Positions 1 through 8,422 of a stretch of 64,000 bases of DNA are shown piece by piece; positions within the stretch are counted from its first letter, which is position 1, and each line of letters opens with the position of its first letter. This stretch comes from Kangiella marina. Lineage in GTDB: Bacteria > Pseudomonadota > Gammaproteobacteria > Enterobacterales > Kangiellaceae. The notes under the pieces were generated by a model. The model did not search any database, was not told the DNA's origin, and saw nothing but the letters and a program-made list of their open reading frames with translations. The DNA lies in the NCBI RefSeq assembly GCF_039541235.1, contig NZ_BAABFV010000001.1, positions 930,001 to 994,000 on the forward strand, read 5' to 3'. The translations under genes were made by a program, and so were the position numbers.

Positions 1-219
1 GTTGAGTTAACGGCTCAACAAGCGAGCGAGTATTACCAAGGGAAAGATATTTTTCTACCTGCCCCCGAAGAACCACCGAAACACAAAGAAGTGATCGTAA
101 CGTATCAGCAAAACCCTCTCGGCTTAGCCAAACATTTGGGTAATAAGCTCAAAAACAACTTACCTAGGGAACTGGTTAGAGATAAGGCCTTTTCAGAGTT
201 GAGTGACCATGCTCGCTAG
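1..219 (+). CDS. rsmF: C-terminal end of 16S rRNA (cytosine-C5) methyltransferase RsmF (partial)
   Basis: Only the last 72 codons are inside the window; the frame is open from base 1 and stops at 217-219. The tail contains VIVTYQQNPLGLAKHLGN followed by LKNNLPRELVRD. This is the characteristic C-terminal PUA-like segment of RsmF (YebU), which methylates a 16S rRNA cytosine using S-adenosylmethionine. The catalytic Rossmann domain lies outside the window. The stop codon shares bases CTAG with the stop of the convergent gspB. The family call rests on recalled C-terminal conservation, so it is good but not certain. Confidence 0.75.
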   Translation, partial: VELTAQQASEYYQGKDIFLPAPEEPPKHKEVIVTYQQNPLGLAKHLGNKLKNNLPRELVRDKAFSELSDHAR

Positions 220-932
220 TTATCGACGTTAACGTCTTCTAAATTTGGTAACACAAACTCTTGCCCTTTATAAATCACCACCAGATCATTCTCTAAAATT
301 TCTTTAATTTTAAAGTCCTTGCTGATGGTATCGCCTTCAGCGTAAGCACGTCCATTCAGCATCACAAAACGATCTTTCGGCTGCGTTGCATAAATGTGCG
401 TGGTATAGATCAAAGATGGTAAATCTGCTTTCGTGATTTGCACCGAGCCAGAAGACTCGACTGGAGTCGCTGCTTGCTTTTCGTTACGGCGGGGAGGTCT
501 TGTCATCGTCGAACGCTGAACTTTTTGCACCACAGGCTCTGCCACTTCTAACGGTTTGGAGATTATTTGCGGTGAACTATTGTTAACTGGAGTGTTGGCA
601 CTCACTTTCGAGTTCGATTGTTGTTCAGTCTCCGTCGTCAACGCTGTTACACTTGGCGATTCTTGTGCCGAATGGTTAGCGTCAGTCGCTACGCTAGAAG
701 GCGAACTTTGGGTCCATTGCTGTGAAATATGTGACGCAGAAGGATTCAGTAGCATAAAGACCAACACGCCAATGGTCAGCACCAAAATCATAACGACCAA
801 CGGCCAAACCCATCGAGTTAAGCTTTTTTCTTCCTCAAACTCTTGATAAGCGTGCTCACTAGACAAATCAGGAACGTCACTTTTTTCATCACCGGATTTA
901 TTCTTTTTGAGCGCATCGAGAATATAAGACAT
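216..932 (-). CDS. gspB: Type II secretion accessory protein GspB (ExeB/PulB-like)
   Basis: A 238-residue inner-membrane protein. It begins MSYILDALKK, the standard GspB opening, and has one transmembrane segment at about residues 41-62 (WVWPLVVMILVLTIGVLVFML). A Ser/Thr/Gln-rich periplasmic linker leads to a C-terminal T2SSB domain near residues 170-235 (LPSLIYTTHIYA, RFVMLNGRAYAEGD). GspB works with the ATPase GspA in placing the secretin through peptidoglycan. The ATG overlaps the gspA stop as TGATG, implying translational coupling. A TTG immediately upstream is a possible but less likely start. No other type II secretion genes lie in the window. Confidence 0.88.
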   Translation of the reverse strand: MSYILDALKKNKSGDEKSDVPDLSSEHAYQEFEEEKSLTRWVWPLVVMILVLTIGVLVFMLLNPSASHISQQWTQSSPSSVATDANHSAQESPSVTALTTETEQQSNSKVSANTPVNNSSPQIISKPLEVAEPVVQKVQRSTMTRPPRRNEKQAATPVESSGSVQITKADLPSLIYTTHIYATQPKDRFVMLNGRAYAEGDTISKDFKIKEILENDLVVIYKGQEFVLPNLEDVNVDN

Positions 933-2638
933 CAACGCTCCCCCTGCTGCATATTTTTTACCTGTGATACAAGCTTCGGAATGTTGGTTACGACTTTATT
1001 ATTAATCATAATCACAGAATGCTTACCTAAAATGCCATCGGCAACTAAACCACTTTCAATTTGAAATAACATTAACCAGTCTTCAACTTCTTTCGAAAAA
1101 CGATCCGTTGGTGTTAAATTAATATTATCAATGTCGTAAATCGCATCCGTTAACCACCTCACAGCCGGTCCACTATCACCAACTTTGGTGTGCTCAACAA
1201 ATCCGTCCGGCATTTTCCAGAATAGATGGTATTCTCCTTGCCACAGCGGGTTTAAGTCCTTCTGCAACATTTTTACTTCGTTATCACCAAACTGCAGTAC
1301 CAAACGCTCACCCTCAATCGATTTCAGTGTTCCCCAAAATTCGCCGGACTCTTTGGTCGAAAACTTTAAATTCAGCGGTCGGTTAAGCTGCTTGATATAA
1401 CTCCAGTCTGCGACGCCACTGTCACAGCTCAGGTTGTAATTATAGGCTAACTCACATGGCTCTGGTGATTGGTACGGATAATAACTCACGCCCCAGATGG
1501 CGAATAAATTTCTGGCCGAAACTAAACCTTTACGATCCCAGCTTTGGTCGCCCCACAACTCTTGTGCCAGCTCATCGTTTGACTGAGGTTCACTGGTGGC
1601 TTGGATTGTCTCTTGTTGAGTATTTTGAGGTTGGTTGCTTTTCTCTTCTACAGGTTCTTGCTGCTTCGCAACCTCGCTTGGAGTATTTTGAGCCGATGCG
1701 TCAACAGTTTGCGCTTTAATAACTTGTGGGTATTGGGTAATCACGAGGTAGCCTAAGCTAAGCAATAAAGCTGTAGCTGCAATACCAAACCACCAGCGTT
1801 TAGGACGTCTAGGACTCTCTAACAGATGGCTATCCCCGAGCACTTCTGGAATTGCTCTTTTTACGATAGGCTCGGTTACGACATTTTTTTTCTCAACAAA
1901 TGTTCCTAAAAGTGCTCTATCAGAAATCACATTGATCAAACGCGGTATGCCGCCGCTGGCTTGATGAATGCGCTTTACCGCGGCAGGTTTAAAAAGCGGG
2001 CGCTGTAAGCCGGCAATGCGTAACCTGTGCTCTATATACGAAGCGGTTTCATTCAAGTTTAACGGTCTAAGGTGGTAACGCGCAGTGATTCGTTGTGCTA
2101 ATTGACGCAATTCCTTCTTAGCCAAAAGCTCTTGCAGCTCCGGTTGGCCAATCAGAATAATTTGTAGCAGCTTCTTATCGTTGGTTTCCAAGTTGGTCAA
2201 TAAACGGATCTGCTCCATCACTTCAACGCTGAGGTTTTGCGCCTCATCAATCATCAGAACGGTCTTTAAGCCCTTCTCATGATTCTCCAACAAATAATCC
2301 CGTAAACGATCAGTAAAGGCTTTTAAGCTTTGCTCACCCTCTTGATAGTGAATGCCCAGCTCATCACACATCGTTGCCATCAGCTCAATCGCATTCAATT
2401 TTGGGTTCAGAATATAGGCTAAACGAACATCACTGGAGAGTTGCTCGAGTAAACATCGACAGACCGTTGTTTTGCCAGTACCAACCTCCCCGGTCAGCAT
2501 CACAAAGCCGCCACCTGAACCAATGCCGTACAACAAATGGGCCAATGCATCACGATGACGCTCGCTCATAAATAAAAAGCGAGGATCCGGTGCAATGGTA
2601 AAAGGTGTACTTTTTAGTCCAAAAAAATCGTTATACAT
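932..2638 (-). CDS. gspA: Type II secretion ATPase GspA (ExeA-like) with peptidoglycan-binding domain
   Basis: The start chosen is the ATG giving MYNDFFGLKSTPF, the family's normal beginning. The frame is open for 26 more codons, to 2716, but those look untranslated. An AAA ATPase domain occupies about residues 30-270, with Walker A GEVGTGKTT and Walker B VLMIDEAQ. A transmembrane helix near 280-300 follows (FGIAATALLLSLGYLVI), then a Gln-rich linker and a C-terminal peptidoglycan-binding domain (VGDSGPAVRWLTDAIY, DGILGKHSVIMIN). Known ExeA/GspA binds peptidoglycan and helps the secretin assemble. It is divergent from the gene at 2724 and coupled to gspB downstream. Confidence 0.88.
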   Translation of the reverse strand: MYNDFFGLKSTPFTIAPDPRFLFMSERHRDALAHLLYGIGSGGGFVMLTGEVGTGKTTVCRCLLEQLSSDVRLAYILNPKLNAIELMATMCDELGIHYQEGEQSLKAFTDRLRDYLLENHEKGLKTVLMIDEAQNLSVEVMEQIRLLTNLETNDKKLLQIILIGQPELQELLAKKELRQLAQRITARYHLRPLNLNETASYIEHRLRIAGLQRPLFKPAAVKRIHQASGGIPRLINVISDRALLGTFVEKKNVVTEPIVKRAIPEVLGDSHLLESPRRPKRWWFGIAATALLLSLGYLVITQYPQVIKAQTVDASAQNTPSEVAKQQEPVEEKSNQPQNTQQETIQATSEPQSNDELAQELWGDQSWDRKGLVSARNLFAIWGVSYYPYQSPEPCELAYNYNLSCDSGVADWSYIKQLNRPLNLKFSTKESGEFWGTLKSIEGERLVLQFGDNEVKMLQKDLNPLWQGEYHLFWKMPDGFVEHTKVGDSGPAVRWLTDAIYDIDNINLTPTDRFSKEVEDWLMLFQIESGLVADGILGKHSVIMINNKVVTNIPKLVSQVKNMQQGER

Positions 2639-2723
2639 AAATAAGTGGCTCACATTGTGCGCGAACACATATTGTCTAAATTTGAGGCTTTGCTTATTAT
2701 GAGTAATATATGACAAAGCCTCA

Positions 2724-3203
2724 ATGGGTACAATTACTATGACAACTCGATGGCTTACAGCCAGCCGAATATTATTTTTATTAATGTTGTGCTTGGCGGT
2801 ATTCGAAGCTCCGGCAAAAATCTACAAGTGGGTCGATAAAGAGGGGAATACCCACTACTCTGACAAACCGCCTAAAGACAAGCACATCAAGGCCAGTCAG
2901 CAAGATTTAAACAATATGAACGTGATCAAAATGCCAAGACCGGTCAAAACTCAAGTGTTGAGTAATAATGACTGCCAGAGAGCCGTCGACAACTTTAACA
3001 GCAATTACTCCAACCATAAGCGGAGCATCGAAAAAGAGTTGTCACAGGGTAACATCAACGACATGCAGTTTGCAGAAAAACTGACCGCCCTGGAGGAATT
3101 AAAGACCATAGTGACATTGGAGAATTGTCACAAGGCTGATCCAAAACTCAATACCCTGTTACACTGTATGGCTAAGAATCCAAATACTCAGGTTTGTAGC
3201 TAA
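2724..3203 (+). CDS. Exported DUF4124 domain protein
   Basis: A 159-residue protein with an N-terminal signal peptide (hydrophobic ILFLLMLCLAVF, likely cut after EAPA). A DUF4124 domain follows at about residues 30-60 (KIYKWVDKEGNTHYSDKPP), then a charged, helical C-terminal part with four cysteines that could form disulfides in the periplasm. A second ATG five codons in (2739) is equally plausible as the start; neither has a strong ribosome binding site. The stop is three bases before cca, so the two are probably cotranscribed. The function of DUF4124 is unknown. The window holds a second DUF4124 protein at 52333. Confidence 0.8.
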   Translation: MGTITMTTRWLTASRILFLLMLCLAVFEAPAKIYKWVDKEGNTHYSDKPPKDKHIKASQQDLNNMNVIKMPRPVKTQVLSNNDCQRAVDNFNSNYSNHKRSIEKELSQGNINDMQFAEKLTALEELKTIVTLENCHKADPKLNTLLHCMAKNPNTQVCS

Positions 3204-3206
3204 TTT

Positions 3207-4442
3207 ATGGATATTTACCTTGTTGGGGGCGCGGTACGCGATAAGCTGCTTGGCTTAACGGTTGTCGATCACGACTATGTGGTGGTAGGAAGCTCTCCTG
3301 CGCAGATGAAGCAGCAAGGTTTTAAGGAAGTTGGCAAAGACTTCCCCGTGTTCCTACACCCAGAAACAGGCGATGAATACGCACTGGCACGCACAGAAAG
3401 AAAGTCGGGGCGTGGCTACAAAGGTTTTGATGTCGATTTTTCCTCTGACATAACTCTGGAGCAGGATCTTGAGCGGCGCGACTTAACCATAAACGCTATC
3501 GCACAAGATGAAACCGGCACCCTATTTGATCCCTACCAAGGTCAGGAGGATCTTAATAATAAGGTTTTGCGCCACATATCGCCTGCCTTTGCAGAAGACC
3601 CATTGCGTGTTCTTCGGGTCGCCCGCTTCGCTGCCCGCTTTCACCACCTCGGCTTCAGCGTTGCACCAGAAACTCTCTCTCTGATGACCGAGCTTTCCAA
3701 TCAAGGCGAGCTGGAATACTTAACTGCTGAACGTGTATGGGTAGAGACTCACAAAGCCCTTTCAACAAAATCACCACAGGTTTACTTTGAGGTTCTTCGA
3801 GAGTGTGGCGCTTTAAAGGTGCTTTTCCCTGAGATTGACCAGCTTTGGGGGATTCCTAACCCTGAAAAGTGGCACCCAGAAATAGATACCGGCGTTCACA
3901 CCATGATGGTACTTGAGCAAGCGGCTCGAAAAACTGAGGACGTCTGCGTACGCTTTGCTGCAGCGGTTCACGATCTCGGAAAAGGTGTCACGCCCAAAGA
4001 TCAATGGCCACAACACCGTGGGCATGAAGAAGCTGGCGTACCTTTAATCAAAAATCTCTGTCGGCGCATAAAAGCGCCTAAAGATTATGAAAACTTAGCG
4101 GTTCACGTATCGCGCTTTCACCTCCACAGCCACAAGATGTTTGAGTTAAGAGCAAAGACCGTACACAAAGTTTTAAAGTCTATCGGCGCTTATAAAAAAG
4201 AAGCCATTCTTGAACAGTTTTCACTCGCTTGCGAAGCTGACTTTAACGGACGACTAGGCTTAGAAGATAAGCCCTACCCGCAGAAAGCGCTATTGCATCA
4301 GTGCTACACAGCCTCGAATAAAATTGACGCACAACCGCTCATCGAAAGGGGTTATGAAGGAGCAAAACTGGGCGACGCGATTGAACGAGAGCGGATTCGC
4401 CGCATAAAGTCAGTCCTAGAAAAAGAAAAAGCGGCTCAATAA
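3207..4442 (+). CDS. cca: Multifunctional CCA-adding tRNA nucleotidyltransferase
   Basis: Adds or repairs the 3' CCA of tRNAs using CTP and ATP. At 411 residues it matches the E. coli enzyme in length. The nucleotidyltransferase head opens with YLVGGAVRDKLLG, and the metal-binding DHDYVVVG follows. RRDLTINAIA and the RNA-binding core (EDPLRVLRVARFAARF) come next. A C-terminal HD phosphohydrolase domain is marked by FAAAVHDLGKG, as in the bacterial multifunctional class with phosphatase and phosphodiesterase activities. It follows the DUF4124 gene with almost no gap and ends inside a rho-independent terminator. Confidence 0.96.
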   Translation: MDIYLVGGAVRDKLLGLTVVDHDYVVVGSSPAQMKQQGFKEVGKDFPVFLHPETGDEYALARTERKSGRGYKGFDVDFSSDITLEQDLERRDLTINAIAQDETGTLFDPYQGQEDLNNKVLRHISPAFAEDPLRVLRVARFAARFHHLGFSVAPETLSLMTELSNQGELEYLTAERVWVETHKALSTKSPQVYFEVLRECGALKVLFPEIDQLWGIPNPEKWHPEIDTGVHTMMVLEQAARKTEDVCVRFAAAVHDLGKGVTPKDQWPQHRGHEEAGVPLIKNLCRRIKAPKDYENLAVHVSRFHLHSHKMFELRAKTVHKVLKSIGAYKKEAILEQFSLACEADFNGRLGLEDKPYPQKALLHQCYTASNKIDAQPLIERGYEGAKLGDAIERERIRRIKSVLEKEKAAQ

Positions 4443-4452
4443 GCCGCTTTTT
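4426..4452. terminator. Bidirectional terminator between cca and uppP
   Basis: An 11-bp perfect stem, AAAAAGCGGCT / AGCCGCTTTTT, encloses a five-base loop. The cca stop codon lies inside it. The A-tract and T-tract flanks allow termination from both convergent genes. Confidence 0.85.
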
Positions 4453-4473
4453 CTATTAACTGTAAACCATATC

Positions 4474-5295
4474 TTAACTATAAAAGAGTATCAGCAAACC
4501 AATACCCAGGGCCAATCGATACCAAACGAAAGGCATAAAGCCAATTTTCTCAAGCCACTTCAAGAAAAAGTGGATACAGGCAAAAGCACTGACGGCTGAA
4601 ACAATAATGCCGAGAATCAAAAAGCTCCAATCAAACTTCGCACCTTCTTCGACTAGCTGATACCCCTTTAATCCGCCCGGAAGCAGGATCGCTGGGATGG
4701 ATAGTAAGAACGAATAACGTGCGGCTGCGGTTCTTGAAAAACCCAACATCGCCGCAGCAGTCATGGTAATTCCCGAGCGAGACGTCCCCGGGATAAGAGC
4801 CAATGCCTGTGCCATACCAATAGCGAAAACATCACGCAAACGTAAGTCATATTCATTCTTAAAATCGCGACGTTTCTTGCCGTTATATTGAGTTTCAGCA
4901 TAGCCCAGCAACAAACCGAAAATAATCGTGGTCGCCGCAATAACAGGAATCGAGCGCAAATAATTATCAACAATATCGAAAGCCTCAAGGAATAAACCAA
5001 AAAGACCAACAGGAATGGTTCCCCAAATCACCGCCCACGCCAAGCGAGAATTTGGACTCGATCCCTTCCCCGTTACCGAACCAAACCAAGCAACAACCAT
5101 CTCCACAATTTCTTTACGGAAATAAATCATCACCGCCGTCAAAGTACCCACATGCACCGCAACATCAAACGCCAACCCTTGATCCTGCCAACCCAACACC
5201 TTCGACGTCAAAATCAAATGCGCCGAACTCGAAATCGGCAAAAACTCAGTTAACCCCTGAATTAATGCTAAAAATACCGCCTGAAGCCAATCCAT
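4474..5295 (-). CDS. uppP: Undecaprenyl-diphosphatase UppP (BacA)
   Basis: Removes a phosphate from undecaprenyl diphosphate to recycle the lipid carrier for peptidoglycan and other envelope polymers; overexpression gives bacitracin resistance. With the start at MDWLQAVFLALIQG the protein is 273 residues, the same length as E. coli UppP. The frame runs 27 codons further upstream into repeat-like DNA, which I treat as untranslated. Both family motifs are present: LTEFLPISSSAHL near the N-terminus and PGTSRSGIT in the middle. There are about eight hydrophobic helices. It is convergent with cca and shares the region's terminator. Confidence 0.95.
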   Translation of the reverse strand: MDWLQAVFLALIQGLTEFLPISSSAHLILTSKVLGWQDQGLAFDVAVHVGTLTAVMIYFRKEIVEMVVAWFGSVTGKGSSPNSRLAWAVIWGTIPVGLFGLFLEAFDIVDNYLRSIPVIAATTIIFGLLLGYAETQYNGKKRRDFKNEYDLRLRDVFAIGMAQALALIPGTSRSGITMTAAAMLGFSRTAAARYSFLLSIPAILLPGGLKGYQLVEEGAKFDWSFLILGIIVSAVSAFACIHFFLKWLEKIGFMPFVWYRLALGIGLLILFYS

Positions 5296-5333
5296 ATTTA
5301 TTACTCTGTATTGTTTATATTGATAATTCCTTA

Positions 5334-5385
5334 CCCTTTTCTTTGCGTCTGACCACCGGGAATCCCTGCGGGGCAAAGAAAAGGG
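5334..5385. repeat. 13-bp inverted repeat
   Basis: CCCTTTTCTTTGC at 5334-5346 is exactly complementary to GCAAAGAAAAGGG at 5373-5385, with 26 bases between. AAAGAAAAG-type arms are often seen in intergenic repeats of gammaproteobacteria (recollection, not tested). It lies beside the nested palindrome at 5434-5525. Confidence 0.7.
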
Positions 5386-5433
5386 CGAAAAGAAAAGACG
5401 CCCCTGTCGTTAGGTCTTCGACTCCCTTCACTC

Positions 5434-5525
5434 ATTAAAGGTTAAAAACATGCCGCCAAACGAAACATCCTGTTTCGTCTTGCCTAAATTGGGCTTCCTG
5501 CCCAATTTGCATGATAACCTTTAAT
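5434..5525. repeat. Nested multi-hairpin palindromic element
   Basis: An outer perfect 11-bp stem pairs ATTAAAGGTTA (5434-5444) with TAACCTTTAAT (5515-5525), continued by CATGC (5449-5453) / GCATG (5509-5513). Inside are two separate perfect hairpins: CGAAACA-TCC-TGTTTCG (5461-5477) and AAATTGGGC-TTCCT-GCCCAATTT (5486-5508). The whole can fold into a three-way junction. The gene-free stretch 5296-5707 otherwise holds only this element, the inverted repeat at 5334-5385 and AT-rich sequence. It may be a dispersed structured repeat. Confidence 0.7.
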
Positions 5526-5707
5526 TCTTTCAGCTAACTCCAAAGGGGCCAATAACTTGCCTGAAAGCCTGTGCTTTAACAAACACATAGGATTTTTTAT
5601 TTTAGACAAGGCAAAAATGCACGGAGATGAGGAGTTTATTATTTATAAATGACGAATTCGAGTACATTTTTAACACAGTATAAAATAAAAAAGGCATGTG
5701 TACTGAT

Positions 5708-5968
5708 TTACTTAGTGAGACCTACATAGAAACCGTAAATCATAACCTCAATAAAAATAATAAACCAAAACCAAGCCCCGAATCCGACAGCCTTTAAAGT
5801 AAAGGTATTAAGTTTTTTGCTGCGCCAAACCAGAAAGGTCGATAAACAAATCGAAATCACTACGGCAAGCGCTAGCAACCAATACCAACTATCGTCTTTG
5901 CCAGCAGCAGCACCGAAGGCTAGTGGCGAGAACAGTCCTAAAAAACCTGCAAAAATTAGTTTCTTCAT
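5708..5968 (-). CDS. Small membrane protein, function unknown
   Basis: An 86-residue protein I do not recognise. It has an N-terminal signal-like segment (MKKLIFAGFLGLFSPLAFG, possibly cleaved after AFGA). Two hydrophobic helices follow, near residues 29-47 (WYWLLALAVVISICLSTFLVW) and 62-82 (GFGAWFWFIIFIEVMIYGF), separated by a short basic loop. Its ATG overlaps the end of the upstream midA-like gene (ATGA), so it is probably translated as the last cistron of the fol operon. It could be a membrane partner of nothing specific that the sequence reveals. Confidence 0.65.
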   Translation of the reverse strand: MKKLIFAGFLGLFSPLAFGAAAGKDDSWYWLLALAVVISICLSTFLVWRSKKLNTFTLKAVGFGAWFWFIIFIEVMIYGFYVGLTK

Positions 5969-7200
5969 ACCTTATTCATTCCAAGGGAAGCAAAACCTGA
6001 CAGTGAGCCATTAAAGTTTTTGGACAAGCCTAAAACCTTAATGCTTTGCCCCATCTCGTTTGGCATCAATAATGTTTGTAGCTGTTGCGCTACCGATAGG
6101 CTCGACATTGTATCAGAATCTTCTACCTGCGCCACAAACTGCTCAATCCCGCTTTGAGTCAGAAACTCCGCTTGAGTGGTAAAGCCAAGTACGACGGCAT
6201 CCGAATCCAGTGCGGTTTGCGCCAGCTGAGTAAAGTTGACGGAACTGGTGATATCTTGCAAACCAAGCAAAGCCAAGGGCATAGAGTGCTTCTTTTGACG
6301 GTAATAGCACTGCAAAGAACCCTGTGGTCGGTAAGGCGAGTAGAGCTCTTCTTCTTCAAAACCATAATCAATCAATAACACAATGCCCTGCTCAACCTCA
6401 GCCAGCAAACCTTTTAGCCAGTCTCTCCGGTGTTCACAACTCTCAGCAAGATAGCCTTCTCTCCAGTCTGCACAGACGTTTGCATGTCGTTTCTGCCACC
6501 CTTGGCTAAAGTCATTGACTTGAAACTCAAGCTTAAAGCCTTGCTCGGTTTGCCCGACAAAACCTTGGGTTAGCCCTTGCTCCGTTTGCATCAACAACTC
6601 AACAGGGATGGCATCGGCAACTTCATTGGCCAAGACAACGCCTTCGAAGTTTTTCGGTAACCTGTCCAACCAAACAACCTTGGTGCTGAGTTCTGGCAAA
6701 CGCTCGTTGAGCAGGCGCTGTTGTCGTTGCTTTAAATCGGCCGAAACCTCAAGGATATAGTAAGTATCAGGAAGCATCTTGTCTTGTTGACACTGCTTGA
6801 GAATGTCGCACATCAACTTGCCCGAGCCTGCGCCTAATTCGAGAACTTTAGGTTCAGTACTGCGCCACGCCTGCTGCAAACTTTTTGCGATCGTTTGACC
6901 AAACATGGGCGAGATTTCTGGCGCGGTCACAAAATCACCGGCGGCTCCTAACTTGTGACTACCAGCGCTGTAATAGCCTAGGCCCGGCGAATAGAGCGCT
7001 TGATGCATAAACTCTGAGAATGGCATTTTGCCTTTAAAGTAAATATATTCAGCGATCTTTTGTGCTAACTGAAAACTGATTTCAGCTGCAGCTGATTCAG
7101 GAGCTGGCACTTCCAGAGCGCGAGACTGTTGCTCCAATAGCTTCAGATAATCATCAAAGTTTCGGCAGAAGTCGGGCAGTGCAGCTGGTTCAACGGACAT
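5965..7200 (-). CDS. SAM-dependent methyltransferase, MidA/NDUFAF7 family
   Basis: A 411-residue protein of the COG1565 (DUF185) family. Mitochondrial members (NDUFAF7/MidA) methylate an arginine of a complex I subunit; the bacterial substrate is not established. The N-terminal part carries MPFSEFMHQALYSPGLGYY and GDFVTAPEISPMFG, typical of the family. The SAM-binding motif is VLELGAGSGKLMCDIL, and VVLANEVADAIPVE follows. The start overlaps the stop of the SDR gene as TAATG and the end overlaps the next cistron by four bases. It is therefore embedded in a tightly packed folate-pathway operon. Confidence 0.85.
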   Translation of the reverse strand: MSVEPAALPDFCRNFDDYLKLLEQQSRALEVPAPESAAAEISFQLAQKIAEYIYFKGKMPFSEFMHQALYSPGLGYYSAGSHKLGAAGDFVTAPEISPMFGQTIAKSLQQAWRSTEPKVLELGAGSGKLMCDILKQCQQDKMLPDTYYILEVSADLKQRQQRLLNERLPELSTKVVWLDRLPKNFEGVVLANEVADAIPVELLMQTEQGLTQGFVGQTEQGFKLEFQVNDFSQGWQKRHANVCADWREGYLAESCEHRRDWLKGLLAEVEQGIVLLIDYGFEEEELYSPYRPQGSLQCYYRQKKHSMPLALLGLQDITSSVNFTQLAQTALDSDAVVLGFTTQAEFLTQSGIEQFVAQVEDSDTMSSLSVAQQLQTLLMPNEMGQSIKVLGLSKNFNGSLSGFASLGMNKV

Positions 7201-7913
7201 TACAAAAACTCACCACCATCGATGGGTAGAACCACGCCAGTGATAAACTCTTGCGCGACCAGAAAGGCAACCGCATCACCAATGGCTTTGGGCGTGCCGG
7301 TTCGAGCCAAGGGGATCTTTTCGGCCATACGCTCAAAATGATCTTGGCTCGCTCCCGGTGGCGCCATAATGGCCCCTAGTGCCAAACCATTAACTTGTAT
7401 ATTCGGTGCTAACTCCTGCGCCAACGACTCGGTTAAATGCCATAAGCCCGCTTTGGATAAGCGGTACACTAAATGGTCACCCGCTGGGCGATTTATCCTT
7501 GCATCAAGGATATTAATAATATGGCCGGATAAAGGCGTGTTATCCACGAACGCTTTTGACAACTCCAAGGGCGCTCTTAAGTTCAGCCCCATCACAGCAT
7601 CCCAATCCGCGAGCCCCTCCATAATAGAGTCAGTTTCAGGGAAAACGGCTGCGCTATTCACCAGCACCGATAAATCATTCTCTTTAAACACTCGTCCAAT
7701 CAAGTCACGGCACTGTTCAGGCTGACTCAGATTGGCTTGATACAAGGTCGCATCAACACCAAATTTTCTAACCGCTTCAGCAGTTTTCACGGCTTCTTGG
7801 GAGGACTGATTATAATGCAATGCAATATCAAAACCCTGTTCTGCCAGTGCTACGGCGATGGCTTTACCAACACGGATTGCGCTCCCAGTAATTAAAGCAG
7901 TACGTCTAGTCAT
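7200..7913 (-). CDS. Pteridine reductase / FolM-like short-chain dehydrogenase
   Basis: An SDR-fold NAD(P)H oxidoreductase of about 237 residues. The cofactor motif is TGSAIRVGKAIA, the TGxxxRxG variant typical of pteridine reductases and FolM. VNSAAVFPE and the catalytic YRLSK (Y-x-x-x-K) follow, and the C-terminus reads VVLPIDGGEFL. It likely reduces dihydrobiopterin- or dihydromonapterin-type substrates, which fits its place directly after folK. The ATG chosen overlaps the folK stop (ATGA). A TTG five codons upstream is possible but unlikely. Confidence 0.85.
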   Translation of the reverse strand: MTRRTALITGSAIRVGKAIAVALAEQGFDIALHYNQSSQEAVKTAEAVRKFGVDATLYQANLSQPEQCRDLIGRVFKENDLSVLVNSAAVFPETDSIMEGLADWDAVMGLNLRAPLELSKAFVDNTPLSGHIINILDARINRPAGDHLVYRLSKAGLWHLTESLAQELAPNIQVNGLALGAIMAPPGASQDHFERMAEKIPLARTGTPKAIGDAVAFLVAQEFITGVVLPIDGGEFL

Positions 7914-8410
7914 TGTGATGTATCCCAATCAAAGTTTATTGGCCATAGCTGCTGTTCATCCCTTTTATCAAAGTCTTGCCACAACTGCTGGTACGTTTTT
8001 TGTTGTATAGGATGTTTGAGTTGAGGTGCTATTTCTGCCAGTGGTAGTAATACAAACGCATGATGCAATACTTCTCCACGCGGCAGTTTTATCGGCGTAT
8101 CGCAAACCAAGTTATCGTACAGCAATAAGTCGATGTCCAAGGTTCGGTTACTGAATTTAGCCTCGCCACGAACACGGCCAGCCTCTTTTTCAATCTGCTT
8201 AAAGGCTTGATCGACCTGTGAAATCGTCAGCTGAGTATCCGCTGATGCCACCAAGTTTAAAAAATTATCGCCATCAAAACCGACTGCTTCACTCTCATAC
8301 ACTTTAGAAACGGCAACGTTTGAAAAATAATACTTCAACTGCATTAACCCAAAGCGAATTTGTCGCTCCGCATCTTGATTACTGCCAATGCTGATATAAA
8401 TTTTTGGCAT
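7910..8410 (-). CDS. folK: 6-hydroxymethyl-7,8-dihydropterin pyrophosphokinase (HPPK)
   Basis: Transfers pyrophosphate from ATP to 6-hydroxymethyldihydropterin in folate synthesis. It has 166 residues, the usual size. It begins MPKIYISIGSNQ and contains RTLDIDLLLYD, the metal- and ATP-binding HPPK signature, followed by LPRGEVLHHAFVLLPLAEIAP. It lies 12 bases after folB and overlaps the reductase gene by four bases, giving a folB-folK-folM-like order. Confidence 0.95.
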   Translation of the reverse strand: MPKIYISIGSNQDAERQIRFGLMQLKYYFSNVAVSKVYESEAVGFDGDNFLNLVASADTQLTISQVDQAFKQIEKEAGRVRGEAKFSNRTLDIDLLLYDNLVCDTPIKLPRGEVLHHAFVLLPLAEIAPQLKHPIQQKTYQQLWQDFDKRDEQQLWPINFDWDTSQ

Positions 8411-8422
8411 AACACATTTACT

